64,000 bases of DNA from Spirosoma profusum (GTDB taxonomy: Bacteria > Bacteroidota > Bacteroidia > Cytophagales > Spirosomataceae), in contig NZ_JACWZY010000007.1 in the NCBI RefSeq assembly GCF_014699005.1, positions 186,001-250,000 on the forward strand, read 5' to 3'. A model generated the notes under the pieces. That model saw nothing but the letters and a program-made list of their open reading frames with translations, had not been told where the DNA came from and made no database searches. Below are positions 30,953 through 41,706 of this stretch, in pieces. The first letter of the stretch is position 1; the number at the start of each line of letters is the position of its first letter. The translations under genes and the position numbers were made by a program.

Positions 30953-33667
30953 TTATTCCGTTTGTAAGGATTTCAGCGGGTTCATCGAAGCGGCTTTGAG
31001 GGCCTGATAACTAACCGTCAGTAAAGCAATAGTGATGGCCAACACGCCTGCGACCGCAAACATCCACCATTTGATTTCGATGTGGTAGGCATATTCCTGT
31101 AGCCAGTTGTCGGTGGCCCACCAGGCGATTGGAAAGGCGATGCCGTTGGCAATCAGCACCAGTTTCAGGAAGTCTTTGGAAAGCAACGTAGCGAGATTTA
31201 CTACGCTGGCTCCCAGTACTTTCCGTACGCCAATTTCCTTGATACGTTGTTCGGCCGAGTAAGTTGCCAGGCCGAAAAGACCCAGACAGGCGATGAAAAT
31301 GGTAGCCAGCGCCACCCAGATCAGCAGGGTTTGCCGACGGGCATCTTCCAGGTAAAACCGCGCTAGTTGCTGATCCAGAAAATGATATTCAAACGGATCA
31401 TCCTGATCGGCGTTTACCATAACGGTCTTCAGTTTTTCCAGCGTTTCGGGAATGTTATTGGCGTCGATACGCGCCGTGTAATAATCGATATGATGGATTG
31501 GGTTATTAATATGAGCCAGTATGAGTGGCTCAATCCGGTCATGTAGCGACTGAAAATGAAAGTCTTTCACAATCCCGATCACCCGCGCTTTGAAGGGCGT
31601 ATTGTCTTTGTTAACAGGTTCAAATCCGCCCCCTCGTTCCGACACGAGCGGAATCTCCACCGGTTGGTCCGAAGGCTCGTTGATGTTCAGCAATTTAGCC
31701 GCCGTTTCGTTCAGAAGTACGGTTGATGAATCGGCTGGATTGGCAAAGTTTCGTCCCTTCAGCAGTTTGACGTCATACGTTTTGGTAAAGTCTTTATCAG
31801 CTCCAAACAGGTATGATACGTTCGTATTATCCGTATGACCTTGCGGATTGATTTTAACCATCCGAATCGTTTTCCATTCGCCGGGTACACGAGACGTAGC
31901 AGATACGTTTTTTACTGACGGAATTTTCTCCATTTCTGTTTTGATGGTTTCAAACCGGTCGCGGGCGGCACGGGTGTTGACATCGATGACTACCATCAAA
32001 TCTTTATTGAAGCCAAGATTGGTCGTATTCATAAAACGAACCTGCTGAAAAAGGACGATGGTACCGACAATGAGGACCGTCGATAAGGTGAACTGGAAAA
32101 CAACTAGCCCTTTTCGCAAACTCAGGCTACCACTATGCTTTATTTTTAGCCCTTTCAGCAACAAAACCGGCTTAAAACCTGACAGAAGAAATGCTGGGTA
32201 ACTTCCTGATAATAAACCGATAATTGCAGTGGCGGCAATGGCCATACCCCAGATTCGATAGTTGGTTCCAAAACCCAGCGAAAGCTGCTTGTTGGTGAAC
32301 TGATTGAAAGAAGGCAGCAGTACATTGACAACCAGTAACGACAACGCAAACGAAAAACTGGTAACCAGTAGCGCTTCAAACAAAAACTGTTTCACCAGAT
32401 TGCTACGTTCGGCACCAATCGACTTTCGGACGCCAATTTCCTTTAACCGATTAGAAGCTCTGGCGGTCGATAAATTCATGTAATTGATACCGGCAATGCA
32501 TAAAACAAACAGAGCAATAAACGAGAAGATATTGATGTAGAGTAGATTACCCTGAGGGATAGCCTCTACGTTGGAATTTCGTGCCCCATCCAGGATGCCT
32601 TCCGAACGCAGGTGAATATCTTTCAATGGCTGTAGGCTATACGACAGGCTGGTGCCTATTTCTGGTTTGTAATTGGCGAGAATTAGATTCGTCATCTTGG
32701 CCGAAACAGATTCCGAATTTGTATTGGGTTTTAAGAGAACAAAGACTGAAAAGGACGAAGACGACCAGTCGCTTGCCATCGTTTGCTTGTAATAATCAGC
32801 ATTGTAAAAGGAAGCATCCGAAATGACCGAATTGAAATCGAAACTTGAATTGCGCGGGTGATTTTTTAAAATACCAGTTACTTTCAATGGGGAATCCATA
32901 AAGCCAAACTTGAGCGTTTTGCCCATCACCTGCGTTTTGTCAAATAGACGCATCGCCAGATCTTCATTGAGAATGATCGAGTTTGGCTCTTTTAAAGCCG
33001 TATTTTTATCGCCTTCCAGCAAAGGGAAATCAAACAGTTGCAGGAGATTTTCATCGGCAATCGTAACGGTTTCCTGAAAATTTACCGGATTTTCGGGATT
33101 GATCAGATTGGCTCGTCCGGTTCGTCGAATGCGGGCTGTTTTTTCGACTTCAGCAATGTTTTTCTTTGATTCCTCGGCCAGTTTATAGCTTCCTGCCGCA
33201 ACAGTTGTGCCCTCGCCTTTTACGTTTTTATGCTCGATAACCCGGTACATGCGGCTGGCATTCCGGTGTTGCTGATCGAAGGTGAGTTCATCGAACAGAT
33301 AAAGTCCAATGAGCAAAAAACAGGAAATGCCGAACGTAAGACCCGCTACGTTAAGGGCAGTGTAGAGTTTGTTCCGGCTAAGGGTTCGGAGGCTGATTTT
33401 GAGATAATTACGTAGCATAACAGGATGTAGGGCTGAGGTTCGACACTTCGATTGATAATAATCTTCACTACGTTGCCGCCGTCGCACAAAAGGCGGCATC
33501 ACCGATACTACGTCGAGCAGGTAACGTAGCGTGGCCTGAGTTGGCCCTGCCCGCTCATACCAGTACGTATACAGTTCGTCTAAATCGCCTTCCACCTCCT
33601 CCAATGTATCGTCGGGATGGAATTGGGCCAGCAGCCAGCGGGCAAAACGGGGCGGGGTGGGTTGCAT
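30953..33667 (-). CDS. FtsX/MacB-type permease with N-terminal prefix domain (permease 1)
   Basis: A 904-residue protein. The prefix domain of about 70 residues (FARWLLAQFHPDDTLEEVEGDLDELYTYWY) is followed by a membrane helix near 100-120, a MacB-like periplasmic core, and an FtsX domain with three helices (about 375-500, containing RLKEIGVRKSIGAERSNLV). A second core and a second FtsX domain (about 765-900, AEQRIKEIGVRKVLGAS, ending NPLKSLQTE) complete it. Such proteins resemble the membrane half of MacB/LolCDE-like mechanotransmission transporters, which need an ABC ATPase. None is encoded nearby. Last gene of a PadR-headed run; 66 bases follow the preceding permease. Confidence 0.88.
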   Translation of the reverse strand: MQPTPPRFARWLLAQFHPDDTLEEVEGDLDELYTYWYERAGPTQATLRYLLDVVSVMPPFVRRRQRSEDYYQSKCRTSALHPVMLRNYLKISLRTLSRNKLYTALNVAGLTFGISCFLLIGLYLFDELTFDQQHRNASRMYRVIEHKNVKGEGTTVAAGSYKLAEESKKNIAEVEKTARIRRTGRANLINPENPVNFQETVTIADENLLQLFDFPLLEGDKNTALKEPNSIILNEDLAMRLFDKTQVMGKTLKFGFMDSPLKVTGILKNHPRNSSFDFNSVISDASFYNADYYKQTMASDWSSSSFSVFVLLKPNTNSESVSAKMTNLILANYKPEIGTSLSYSLQPLKDIHLRSEGILDGARNSNVEAIPQGNLLYINIFSFIALFVLCIAGINYMNLSTARASNRLKEIGVRKSIGAERSNLVKQFLFEALLVTSFSFALSLLVVNVLLPSFNQFTNKQLSLGFGTNYRIWGMAIAATAIIGLLSGSYPAFLLSGFKPVLLLKGLKIKHSGSLSLRKGLVVFQFTLSTVLIVGTIVLFQQVRFMNTTNLGFNKDLMVVIDVNTRAARDRFETIKTEMEKIPSVKNVSATSRVPGEWKTIRMVKINPQGHTDNTNVSYLFGADKDFTKTYDVKLLKGRNFANPADSSTVLLNETAAKLLNINEPSDQPVEIPLVSERGGGFEPVNKDNTPFKARVIGIVKDFHFQSLHDRIEPLILAHINNPIHHIDYYTARIDANNIPETLEKLKTVMVNADQDDPFEYHFLDQQLARFYLEDARRQTLLIWVALATIFIACLGLFGLATYSAEQRIKEIGVRKVLGASVVNLATLLSKDFLKLVLIANGIAFPIAWWATDNWLQEYAYHIEIKWWMFAVAGVLAITIALLTVSYQALKAASMNPLKSLQTE

Positions 33668-33733
33668 AGGGCAGGGAGTAAGAGCAGGAGGGGGGGGCGG
33701 GTTTACCCAATGCCCCTAACCCTCTGCACTAAG

Positions 33734-36382
33734 CTATTCACTACGTAGTGATTTCACCGGATTTACCAGGGCGGCTTTGATGCTTTGGTAGCTGACTGTC
33801 AGTAACGTAATGATCAATGTTCCCATACCAGACATGGCAAAAATCCACCACGATACGTTCGTATGATATTCGTATTTCTGTAGCCAGTTCGACAGGAAAT
33901 AATAAGCGGTAGGCGTTGCAATGGCGAAGGCGATAAGCACTAACAAAACAAACTCCTGAGAGAGCAACCGCCAGATTGTCAGAGCCGATGCGCCGAGTAC
34001 TTTGCGAACACCGATTTCTTTGGTACGTCGTTCGGCCATGAACGAGGCCAGGCCAAACAAGCCCAGACACGAAATGAATATGGCCAGACTGGCGAAAAAA
34101 GAAGCCAGCTTACCAATACGTTCTTCAGCTGTAAACTTGAGCGCGTATTCTTCGTCGGCAAATTTGTAGTCGAACGGTACGTCGGGTACTACAGCTTTAA
34201 AGGTTGCTTCCAGTTTTGGTAAAGCCGTATGAAGACTGACTTGAGGATTAATTTTGACCAACATCCATCGCTTTGTCCCCTGAATCGAGAAAATGGTAGG
34301 ACGAACCCGCTCAAACGGGGAGGCCATTACCATATCTTTCACAACGCCAAGAATGGTGAAAGTGCCTTTTTGCCAGTGTTCGGAACGGACTTGTTCGCCA
34401 ACTGCATGTTGAATTCCCATTACCTTCATCGCCGATTCGTTAATGATCAGCCCCGATGAATCGCTTCGGAATCTTCTGGAGAAATCCCGCCCGGCTATAA
34501 ATTGCCAACCCACTGCTTTCCCGTATTCAGCAGAAATCCGGATTGTACCAAAATCATCGCTCATCGTGGGTGTTTTTCCCCGCCAGTCAAAGCCCGTATT
34601 GTTTGATCCTTCGTTGGTAAGTGGGTACGCGGATTCCGCTACCTCGGCCGCGACACCGGTACGTAGCAACTCGTCGCGAAGCACGTTTTCCTTTCCCAGA
34701 AACCCGTTTTTAGGAAAACTCAACAAGCCTTTTCTATCGTAACCAACCGGTCGATTTTTAGCCAGTTGAATCTGCTGGTACACGCTGGCGGTACCAATAA
34801 TCAGGGCAATCGAGATGGTAAACTGAAATACTACCAATATTTTGCGGGAAGCAATCGCCGAGTGCCATCCCGACGGAGAGCCCGAACTGTATAATCCTTT
34901 AAGCGTTTTAACTGGCTGGAGTGACGACAGGTAAAAAGCCGGATAACTCCCTGCTAATAAGGCGGTAAACAGAGTAAACGTAATGCAGGCCAGCCAGAAA
35001 ATGGGATTGACCCACAAAATCACGATCTGTTTGTCAGCCACTCGATTAAACCAGGGTAATGCGAGCTGAACCAGAACCAGACAAAGGCCAAAGGCAACCA
35101 TGGATACCAGTACAGACTCACTTAAAAACTGACTTGTTAATTGGGCACGTACCGAACCAATCGCCTTGCGGATTCCTACTTCTTTAGCTCGTTTTTCGGA
35201 GCGGGCGGTCGATAGATTTGTAAAATTGATGCAGGCTAACAACAGGACAAATAGACCAATTACGCCATAAAATAAGACGTATTTCATGGGCTCGCTCGTT
35301 ACGTTTGCCCCATTTTCAAAGGCTGAAAACAGGTGCCAATTCGACATCGGATGCAGAAATACTTCGGGTTTGGAAGCCGCGTTCTCTGCCTTCAAATGAG
35401 GAAGCATAACTCCTTTTATACGGGCCGATACCTGTTCGAATGTCTTGTTAGGTGCGATCTGGACATAGATCGGGAATGATTTGTCGCCCCAGTTATCTCT
35501 GGCGTCTTTCACCCATGTATTCAGCGAGCCATACAAGTCAAACGGAGCAATATAGGAGGTTCCCCGAAATTCAGAATTGGTGGGCAAATCTTCATATACG
35601 CCAGTTACTTTTACGTTCACCTGCGTATCGATGGTAACAATCCTGTTTATCGGATTTTCGTCGCCAAAGAGTTTTTTAGCAAGCGTTTCCGTGAGTAAAA
35701 TCGTATTCAGCTCGTGAAGCCCAGCTCGACTTCCCTGTACCATTCTCAGTGTAAGTAGTTCAGGAGCACCGGCCTCCATGAATCGCCCCGACTGATTGAA
35801 CTTTGCGTCGCCACTGGCAATAATGTAATTCACTGGTTTTGTTGACAGTACGACGTACGAAAACTCATCACCAAAAGCAGTTTGAAGCTCCGTTCCAAGA
35901 GGAATAGGGCTCGACTGTCCGCCCGTTTCTTTTCTGCCGTCGAACCACTCATGACGCATTACCTGGGCAACGCGGCTATAGTTTTGGTGATACTGATTGA
36001 ACGTCAGTTCGTCGTAGATCCATAATCCAATTAACATCGCCACGGCCATGCCGACAGCTAACCCACCAATGTTGATGGCAGAATACACCTTGTTTTTTGC
36101 GAGATTTCGCCAGGCGATTTTTAAATAATTTCGAATCATTATAGGATGTAGACTGGATGCGTTTTGATGGTAAAGTTCTCGTTTTCGTCGCCTTACAAAG
36201 GGCGGCAGCACCGATACTACGTTGAGCAGGTAACGTAGCGTCGCCTGCGTTCGGCCTGCCCGCTCATGCCAGTACGTATACAGTTCGTCCAGATCACCCT
36301 CCACCTCCTCCAACGTATCGTTGGGGTGGAGCCGGGTCAGCAGCCAGTGTGCAAATCGGGGTGGGCCATTGGATACGTTCAT
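33734..36382 (-). CDS. FtsX/MacB-type permease with N-terminal prefix domain (permease 2)
   Basis: An 882-residue paralogue of its neighbours with the same order: prefix (FAHWLLTRLHPNDTLEEVEGDLDELYTYWH), helix, MacB-like core, FtsX1 (SEKRAKEVGIRKAIGSVRAQL), second core, FtsX2 (AERRTKEIGVRKVLGAS), and terminal NPVKSLRSE. It begins three bases after the stop of permease 3, so translation is probably coupled. The periplasmic cores are the most divergent parts among the paralogues, which would fit different cargos or partners. Family membership is clear; cargo unknown. Confidence 0.88.
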   Translation of the reverse strand: MNVSNGPPRFAHWLLTRLHPNDTLEEVEGDLDELYTYWHERAGRTQATLRYLLNVVSVLPPFVRRRKRELYHQNASSLHPIMIRNYLKIAWRNLAKNKVYSAINIGGLAVGMAVAMLIGLWIYDELTFNQYHQNYSRVAQVMRHEWFDGRKETGGQSSPIPLGTELQTAFGDEFSYVVLSTKPVNYIIASGDAKFNQSGRFMEAGAPELLTLRMVQGSRAGLHELNTILLTETLAKKLFGDENPINRIVTIDTQVNVKVTGVYEDLPTNSEFRGTSYIAPFDLYGSLNTWVKDARDNWGDKSFPIYVQIAPNKTFEQVSARIKGVMLPHLKAENAASKPEVFLHPMSNWHLFSAFENGANVTSEPMKYVLFYGVIGLFVLLLACINFTNLSTARSEKRAKEVGIRKAIGSVRAQLTSQFLSESVLVSMVAFGLCLVLVQLALPWFNRVADKQIVILWVNPIFWLACITFTLFTALLAGSYPAFYLSSLQPVKTLKGLYSSGSPSGWHSAIASRKILVVFQFTISIALIIGTASVYQQIQLAKNRPVGYDRKGLLSFPKNGFLGKENVLRDELLRTGVAAEVAESAYPLTNEGSNNTGFDWRGKTPTMSDDFGTIRISAEYGKAVGWQFIAGRDFSRRFRSDSSGLIINESAMKVMGIQHAVGEQVRSEHWQKGTFTILGVVKDMVMASPFERVRPTIFSIQGTKRWMLVKINPQVSLHTALPKLEATFKAVVPDVPFDYKFADEEYALKFTAEERIGKLASFFASLAIFISCLGLFGLASFMAERRTKEIGVRKVLGASALTIWRLLSQEFVLLVLIAFAIATPTAYYFLSNWLQKYEYHTNVSWWIFAMSGMGTLIITLLTVSYQSIKAALVNPVKSLRSE

Positions 36383-36385
36383 CGC

Positions 36386-38992
36386 TTATTCGCTACGTAA
36401 AGACTTGACCGGGTTCATCAAAGCGGCTTTGATACTCTGGAAACTCACCGTCAGTAAGGCGATGCCAATAGCTAGTAAGCCCGCTATGGCAAAGACCCAC
36501 CACTCAATACCGATTTTGTAGCTGAAATTCTGTAACCAGCGATTCATTACGTACCAGGCCATGGGCGATGAAATGACAATGGCAATGAGCACCAGCTTGA
36601 GAAAATCCTGCGAGAGAAGTCCAACAATATTACTCACGCTGGCTCCCAGCACCTTCCGGACGCCAATTTCTTTGGTACGTTGTTCGGCCGTAAACGCTGC
36701 TAATCCGAATAGCCCCAGGCAGGAAATGAAAATGGCCAGAAACGCAAAGTAATTCGCCAGCTCTCCCACCATAGATTCGCTCTTGTATAAATTCTCGTAC
36801 TCGGCATCCGCAAATTGATAGGAGAACGGGAATTTCGGGTTCATGCGCTTCGCCAGTGACTCCAGACTGGCCATCGCCTGACTGGTTTGACCAGACTGAG
36901 TACGTACCAGAATATTCGTTTGTGTCGCATTTGGAGCCAGACGAAGAATTAGCGGCTGAATGGGGTCATGCAATGACTGAAAATGAAAATCCTCAATTAC
37001 GCCGACAATCTTACCGGGCCGTTGCCACATGGTGAGCGGTTGCCCAATAGGATCTTTGTAGCCAATGCGTTGCAGGGCGGCTTCGTTGATGAGGTAGTTG
37101 GTTGTATCCGTACTGAAATCTTTTGAGAAATCGCGGCCTTTTACCTTTACCTTCAGCGTTTTGACAAAATCGTAGCCAACGCTGGTTTGCGTAAACTGGA
37201 TGTTTACATTCGGGTCTTTACCGGTCCACGTCACCCCTCCGGTGCTACTACCTAAGTTGATCGGTAACTCGCCCATATACGACACGGCCTGAATGCCCGG
37301 CATTTGCTGAAGTTCGGCCTTAAAAGTTTCATACTTCGTACCTAATTCGCCATCGGCGGGTACGTAAATCAGGTTTTCGCGGTCAAATCCAAGGTTTTTG
37401 GTCTGTATATAGTTTACCTGTCTATAGACCACAATCGTCCCCACAATGAGCAGCATGGATAGCCCGAACTGGAACACCACCAGCCCCTGCCGGAACAACC
37501 TGGCACCTGACCCAAATTTAAGCGAGCCCTTCAGCACCCGCACCGGATTGAGCGACGATAGGAACAGGGCCGGATAACTGCCTGCTACAATGCCTGTGAG
37601 AAATGTCATACCCAGTAAAATAAGCCAGAATGTGTTGTCCGTCAGGTTGAGGCTAACGTGCTTGCCAGTCAGCAAGTTAAAGGCGGGAAGTAGCAGGAAA
37701 ACCAGCGCCAGTGCAATCCCGAGCGCCAGCACTGTTAGCAGCAATGCTTCGCCCACAAACTGCCCGATAAGCAGCCCACGCCTGGCACCTATCACTTTTC
37801 GAACGCCCACTTCCCGCGCCCGCCGAGCTGAACGGGCGGTGGCTAAATTCATGAAGTTGATGCAGGCAATCAGTAACAGAAATACCGCCACGATACCGAA
37901 CAGCCGCACATATTCGATACGTCCGCCTGATTGCTGTCCGTTCTCGAAGTTGGAATACAGGTAAGCTTCCTGATACGGTTGCAGAAACAGTTGAATATCG
38001 AACTGCTTAGGATTCAGTTTCTTATCAAGCTTTCGCATCAGGAATCGCATTTTAGCTTCCAGATTCGCTACGTTGGCGTCGGGTCGGAGCATAATACGCG
38101 TACGAGGCCCGTTATTTCCCCATTCTTTCATCCAGGAATTCCGCTCCAGACAGTCCTGCCAGTTGAGCAGAAAATCGTATTTCGTTGATGCATGATCTGG
38201 TAAATCTTCGAAAACGGCTGTTACCTGATAATCCCTGTTGTTGTCAATCCGAATCGATTTACCGATGGCTTGCTGGGGCGTATCAAAATACGTAGCAGCC
38301 ACTTTACGAGAAATGGCCAGATTGTTAGGTGCGTTCAGGGCCGTTTCTGCGGTTCCGGCCAACAACGGAATACTGTACATGTTAAACCAATCGGCTCCCG
38401 CCCAGCGACCGGTTTCTTTGACCGCTTTATCACCCACAGCAAAAGTGAGTTGGGCGTCTGAGCCAGTAAAACCTGCGGCATACACGATTTCGGGAAATAG
38501 CTTCTTCAATTCATCGGGTAAGAGGCCAGGCGTACCTTTGCCCGTTCTGATTTTACCGTCGTAAAATTGCCGCTCCAGCACATTGTATAGCTGCGGACCG
38601 TTGGCATGGTAGTTATCCACACGCAACTCATCCTGTATCCACAGGAAAATCAGCAGACTACAAGCCATTCCAAGGGCCAGACCCAAGATATTGATGGTCG
38701 AAAAAGCTTTGTTGAGAACAATGTTTCGCCAGGCAATTTTCAGGTAATTGGACAGCATAGCCATATTTGTTGGTTGTTCGTATTGTTGTTTATTGTTGCT
38801 GCGACGTAGTACGAACGGCGGTAACACCGATACTACGTTGAGCAGGTAACGTAGCGCGGCTTGTGTTGGGCCCGCCCGCCGATACCAGTACGTATACAGT
38901 TCGTCCAGATCGCCTTCCACCTCCTCCAACGTATTGTCGGGATGGAGCTGCGTTAAGAGCCAATGGGCCCAGCGAGGTGGGGTTTGTTGCAT
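36386..38992 (-). CDS. FtsX/MacB-type permease with N-terminal prefix domain (permease 3)
   Basis: An 868-residue protein if started at the ATG at 38992 (MQQTPPRWAHWLL), which aligns with the starts of its paralogues. An ATG at 39010 and a TTG at 39022 are also in frame, but the TTG lies inside a palindrome. The domains are as in the other copies: prefix with HPDNTLEEVEGDLDELYTYW, FtsX1 with RRAREVGVRKVIGARRGLL, FtsX2 with AEQRTKEIGVRKVLGAS, ending NPVKSLRSE. It follows permease 4 with a small gap holding a GAGACAAGGCATGCC palindrome, and is followed three bases later by permease 2. Confidence 0.88.
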   Translation of the reverse strand: MQQTPPRWAHWLLTQLHPDNTLEEVEGDLDELYTYWYRRAGPTQAALRYLLNVVSVLPPFVLRRSNNKQQYEQPTNMAMLSNYLKIAWRNIVLNKAFSTINILGLALGMACSLLIFLWIQDELRVDNYHANGPQLYNVLERQFYDGKIRTGKGTPGLLPDELKKLFPEIVYAAGFTGSDAQLTFAVGDKAVKETGRWAGADWFNMYSIPLLAGTAETALNAPNNLAISRKVAATYFDTPQQAIGKSIRIDNNRDYQVTAVFEDLPDHASTKYDFLLNWQDCLERNSWMKEWGNNGPRTRIMLRPDANVANLEAKMRFLMRKLDKKLNPKQFDIQLFLQPYQEAYLYSNFENGQQSGGRIEYVRLFGIVAVFLLLIACINFMNLATARSARRAREVGVRKVIGARRGLLIGQFVGEALLLTVLALGIALALVFLLLPAFNLLTGKHVSLNLTDNTFWLILLGMTFLTGIVAGSYPALFLSSLNPVRVLKGSLKFGSGARLFRQGLVVFQFGLSMLLIVGTIVVYRQVNYIQTKNLGFDRENLIYVPADGELGTKYETFKAELQQMPGIQAVSYMGELPINLGSSTGGVTWTGKDPNVNIQFTQTSVGYDFVKTLKVKVKGRDFSKDFSTDTTNYLINEAALQRIGYKDPIGQPLTMWQRPGKIVGVIEDFHFQSLHDPIQPLILRLAPNATQTNILVRTQSGQTSQAMASLESLAKRMNPKFPFSYQFADAEYENLYKSESMVGELANYFAFLAIFISCLGLFGLAAFTAEQRTKEIGVRKVLGASVSNIVGLLSQDFLKLVLIAIVISSPMAWYVMNRWLQNFSYKIGIEWWVFAIAGLLAIGIALLTVSFQSIKAALMNPVKSLRSE

Positions 38993-39013
38993 AGGGTTCG
39001 GGTTGGGCATTGG

Positions 39014-39039
39014 TAGAGACAAGGCATGCCTTGTCTCTA
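39014..39039. repeat. Perfect 26-bp palindrome, GAGACAGGGCATGCCC family
   Basis: A loop-free palindrome centred on GGCATGCC, with flanks TAGAGACAA/TTGTCTCTA. It fills the gap between permeases 4 and 3 inside the operon. The related double element is at 19444-19528. Confidence 0.85.
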
Positions 39040-39051
39040 TAGGGTTCCTCG

Positions 39052-41706
39052 CTATTCACTACGTAAACTTTTGATCGGGTTCATCAACGCAGCTTTCATA
39101 CTTTGGAAACTGACGGTTAGTAGCGCAATTCCTACTGCCAAAAGGGTAGCTAGGGCGAATACCCACCAATCCAGTGAAATCCGGTATGGGAAATCGTTCA
39201 GCCAACTATTCATTGTCCACCAGGCTACGGGTATAGCGATAACGGAAGCGATGAAAACCAGCATGATAAAATTCCGCGAAAGCAGCCCCACGATCGTAAG
39301 AGTGCTGGCTCCCAGTACTTTTCGGATACCTATTTCTTTGATCCGTTGCTCCACACTGAATGCGGCAAGCCCAAACAATCCCATGCAGCCCACAATGATG
39401 GCCAGGACCGCAAATAGCCAGAGCAAATCGCTCAGCTTTTCTTCGGTGCTGTACATTTTTCCGTAGGTTTCGTCCATGAACTTATAATCCAGGGGGAAAT
39501 TAGGTGAGAATTTGTTCCAAACTGTATTGATATAGGCTATCGTTTTCGGCATATCGGCCTCTCTTACCTTGATAGCCACTTTAAACAGTTCCTGTGGCAC
39601 CATGTGAATCACAGCTGCTGTGACTTTCTCATGAAGGCTTTTGTAGTGAAAATCCTTAATCACCCCTATTATTTTCCCCTTTTTAATCGGGTCAGTAGTG
39701 TCGGCTGGCGTCCATTCATTCCAGTTTATTCGCTGACCCAACGCTTTCGCGGGAGAGCTAAAGCCAAACTCCTTCACCGCCGTTTCGTTGATGATAAAGG
39801 CTTCCCGCACATCTGTCGACATATCTTTAGAAAAGTCTCTGCCTGCAATGAGTTGAAGGCCAACTGTTTTCAGGTAGTCATGGTCGCCGACAAACATGTT
39901 TACCGAATAATCTTTTCCTGCATTCTTGCCCGGAAGCGTAACGCCATCGCCAGCAAACTGGTCGCCCGGAAGTCCATAACCTGATGTAACCGCAATCACA
40001 TTGGGGGAACGTCTGAGTTCGTTTTTAAAGGCTTCCAATCCTTTCCCAGCTACATCACCCTGCGCTTGGAAATAAATGAGTTGTTCCTTGCTGAACCCCA
40101 GATCCTTATTGTTCATATACCGGGTTTGCCGGAACACAACAAGGGTCGAAATAATAAGCAGTGAAGAAAGTGTGAACTGTACAACGACCAGTGCCTGGCG
40201 GAGCCAGGGTGTGCCATTACGGGAGAACTGTATGTTTTTCAACACCTTCACCGGCTGAAAACCGGATACAATAATGGCTGGATAGCTACCCGCTAATATG
40301 CCCACCAACAGCGTTGCCCCGAGCAGCAACAAGCCCAACTGCGAATTGGTGAATGGGTTAAAAACTATTGCTTTGTCGGTGAACCTATTCAAGGCCGGAA
40401 CGACGATAAACAAGGCGATCACCGCAATAACCATAGCGATCAGTGATACCAATATCGTTTCGCCCAGAAATTGGAAAACAAGTTGCCGACGTTCTGCGCC
40501 AATTACTTTTCGTACACCAATTTCTCGGGCTCTCCTGAACGAGACGGCTGTAGCCAGGTTGATAAAATTGAAACAGGCAATGACCAGCACAAACAGCGCA
40601 ACGATCATCAATGCATTGACATAGCTTTCATTGCCACGGATGGCATTGTCGAATGTAAAATCAGCCGAACCAAGATGGATATCATGGAGCCGCTGGAAAA
40701 AAGGCAGCATGACCGCATCGCCGGGTTTGATGATATTGGCTTTTACATGCGTCTGTAACTTGTTCTGCAATTGCTCAATATTGGTTCCCGGTTTTACTTT
40801 CACATACGTATAAAACTGGTTCCAGGTCCACCTCTCCATTCGACTCGGTGGTATACCCACGCTGGAGAATGACATCAGGTACTGAAAATTCAGATGAAAA
40901 TGATCTGGTAAAGGCGCCAGTACACCTTTTACGGTGTAATCAAACGTATTGATTTTAATGGTTTTACCAACGGGGTTCTCCTTGCCGAAATACTTTTTTG
41001 CTAGTTCGCTGGTAAGAAGAATTGTTCTTGGAATATCAAGAATACCAGCGGCCGTCCCACTTTCCAGGGGCAGCGCGAACACCTGAAGAAACGACGATTC
41101 TACAAACCAGCCTTTGTCTTCATAGTTTTTTTGGTTGCCCAGTTCCATCAGAAATCGGTCGGGAGACATCAATATCCGGGTAGTTGTATCGACTTCAGGA
41201 TATTGTTGCTGCAGGAACGTAGCGTAAGCCGGAGCAACTACCGCTGCCTTCGTAGTTGTATTGTCTTTGGTACGTTCGGTATAAATGCGGTAAATCTTCT
41301 CGCTGTCAGGAATCGATTTGTCGAACTTCCACTCATCCCAAACAAACAGACCGATTGCCAGACAGCCAACCATACCGATAGCCAGCCCAGCAATATTAAT
41401 GGCCGAATACGCTTTATTGAGCAGCAGGTTTCTAAAAGCGATTTTAAAATAATTCCGGATCATAAAAGGGCTAAAAGTTGAGGGTTCGTATTGTTGATTA
41501 TTTGTTTTCCTGCTCCGCACAAAGGGCGGTAGCACCGATGCTACGTTGAGCAAATAACGTAGCGTGGCCTGGGTGGGGCCTGTTCGCTCGTACCAATACG
41601 TGTACAGCTCGTCCAGATCCCCTTCCACTTCCTCCAACGTATCGTCGGGGTGAAATTGAGTCAAGAACCAACGGGCCCAGCGAGGTGGACGAATGCCTGA
41701 TTTCAT
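39052..41706 (-). CDS. FtsX/MacB-type permease with N-terminal prefix domain (permease 4)
   Basis: An 884-residue paralogue, the first permease behind its PadR gene, whose stop overlaps this start by four bases (ATGA). Prefix ARWFLTQFHPDDTLEEVEGD, helix near 95-118, FtsX1 FRRAREIGVRKVIGAERRQL, FtsX2 VEQRIKEIGIRKVLGAS, end NPIKSLRSE. Eight to nine membrane helices are expected. The tight coupling to a PadR repressor suggests that the whole run of four permeases is switched by one small-molecule or stress signal. Confidence 0.88.
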   Translation of the reverse strand: MKSGIRPPRWARWFLTQFHPDDTLEEVEGDLDELYTYWYERTGPTQATLRYLLNVASVLPPFVRSRKTNNQQYEPSTFSPFMIRNYFKIAFRNLLLNKAYSAINIAGLAIGMVGCLAIGLFVWDEWKFDKSIPDSEKIYRIYTERTKDNTTTKAAVVAPAYATFLQQQYPEVDTTTRILMSPDRFLMELGNQKNYEDKGWFVESSFLQVFALPLESGTAAGILDIPRTILLTSELAKKYFGKENPVGKTIKINTFDYTVKGVLAPLPDHFHLNFQYLMSFSSVGIPPSRMERWTWNQFYTYVKVKPGTNIEQLQNKLQTHVKANIIKPGDAVMLPFFQRLHDIHLGSADFTFDNAIRGNESYVNALMIVALFVLVIACFNFINLATAVSFRRAREIGVRKVIGAERRQLVFQFLGETILVSLIAMVIAVIALFIVVPALNRFTDKAIVFNPFTNSQLGLLLLGATLLVGILAGSYPAIIVSGFQPVKVLKNIQFSRNGTPWLRQALVVVQFTLSSLLIISTLVVFRQTRYMNNKDLGFSKEQLIYFQAQGDVAGKGLEAFKNELRRSPNVIAVTSGYGLPGDQFAGDGVTLPGKNAGKDYSVNMFVGDHDYLKTVGLQLIAGRDFSKDMSTDVREAFIINETAVKEFGFSSPAKALGQRINWNEWTPADTTDPIKKGKIIGVIKDFHYKSLHEKVTAAVIHMVPQELFKVAIKVREADMPKTIAYINTVWNKFSPNFPLDYKFMDETYGKMYSTEEKLSDLLWLFAVLAIIVGCMGLFGLAAFSVEQRIKEIGIRKVLGASTLTIVGLLSRNFIMLVFIASVIAIPVAWWTMNSWLNDFPYRISLDWWVFALATLLAVGIALLTVSFQSMKAALMNPIKSLRSE

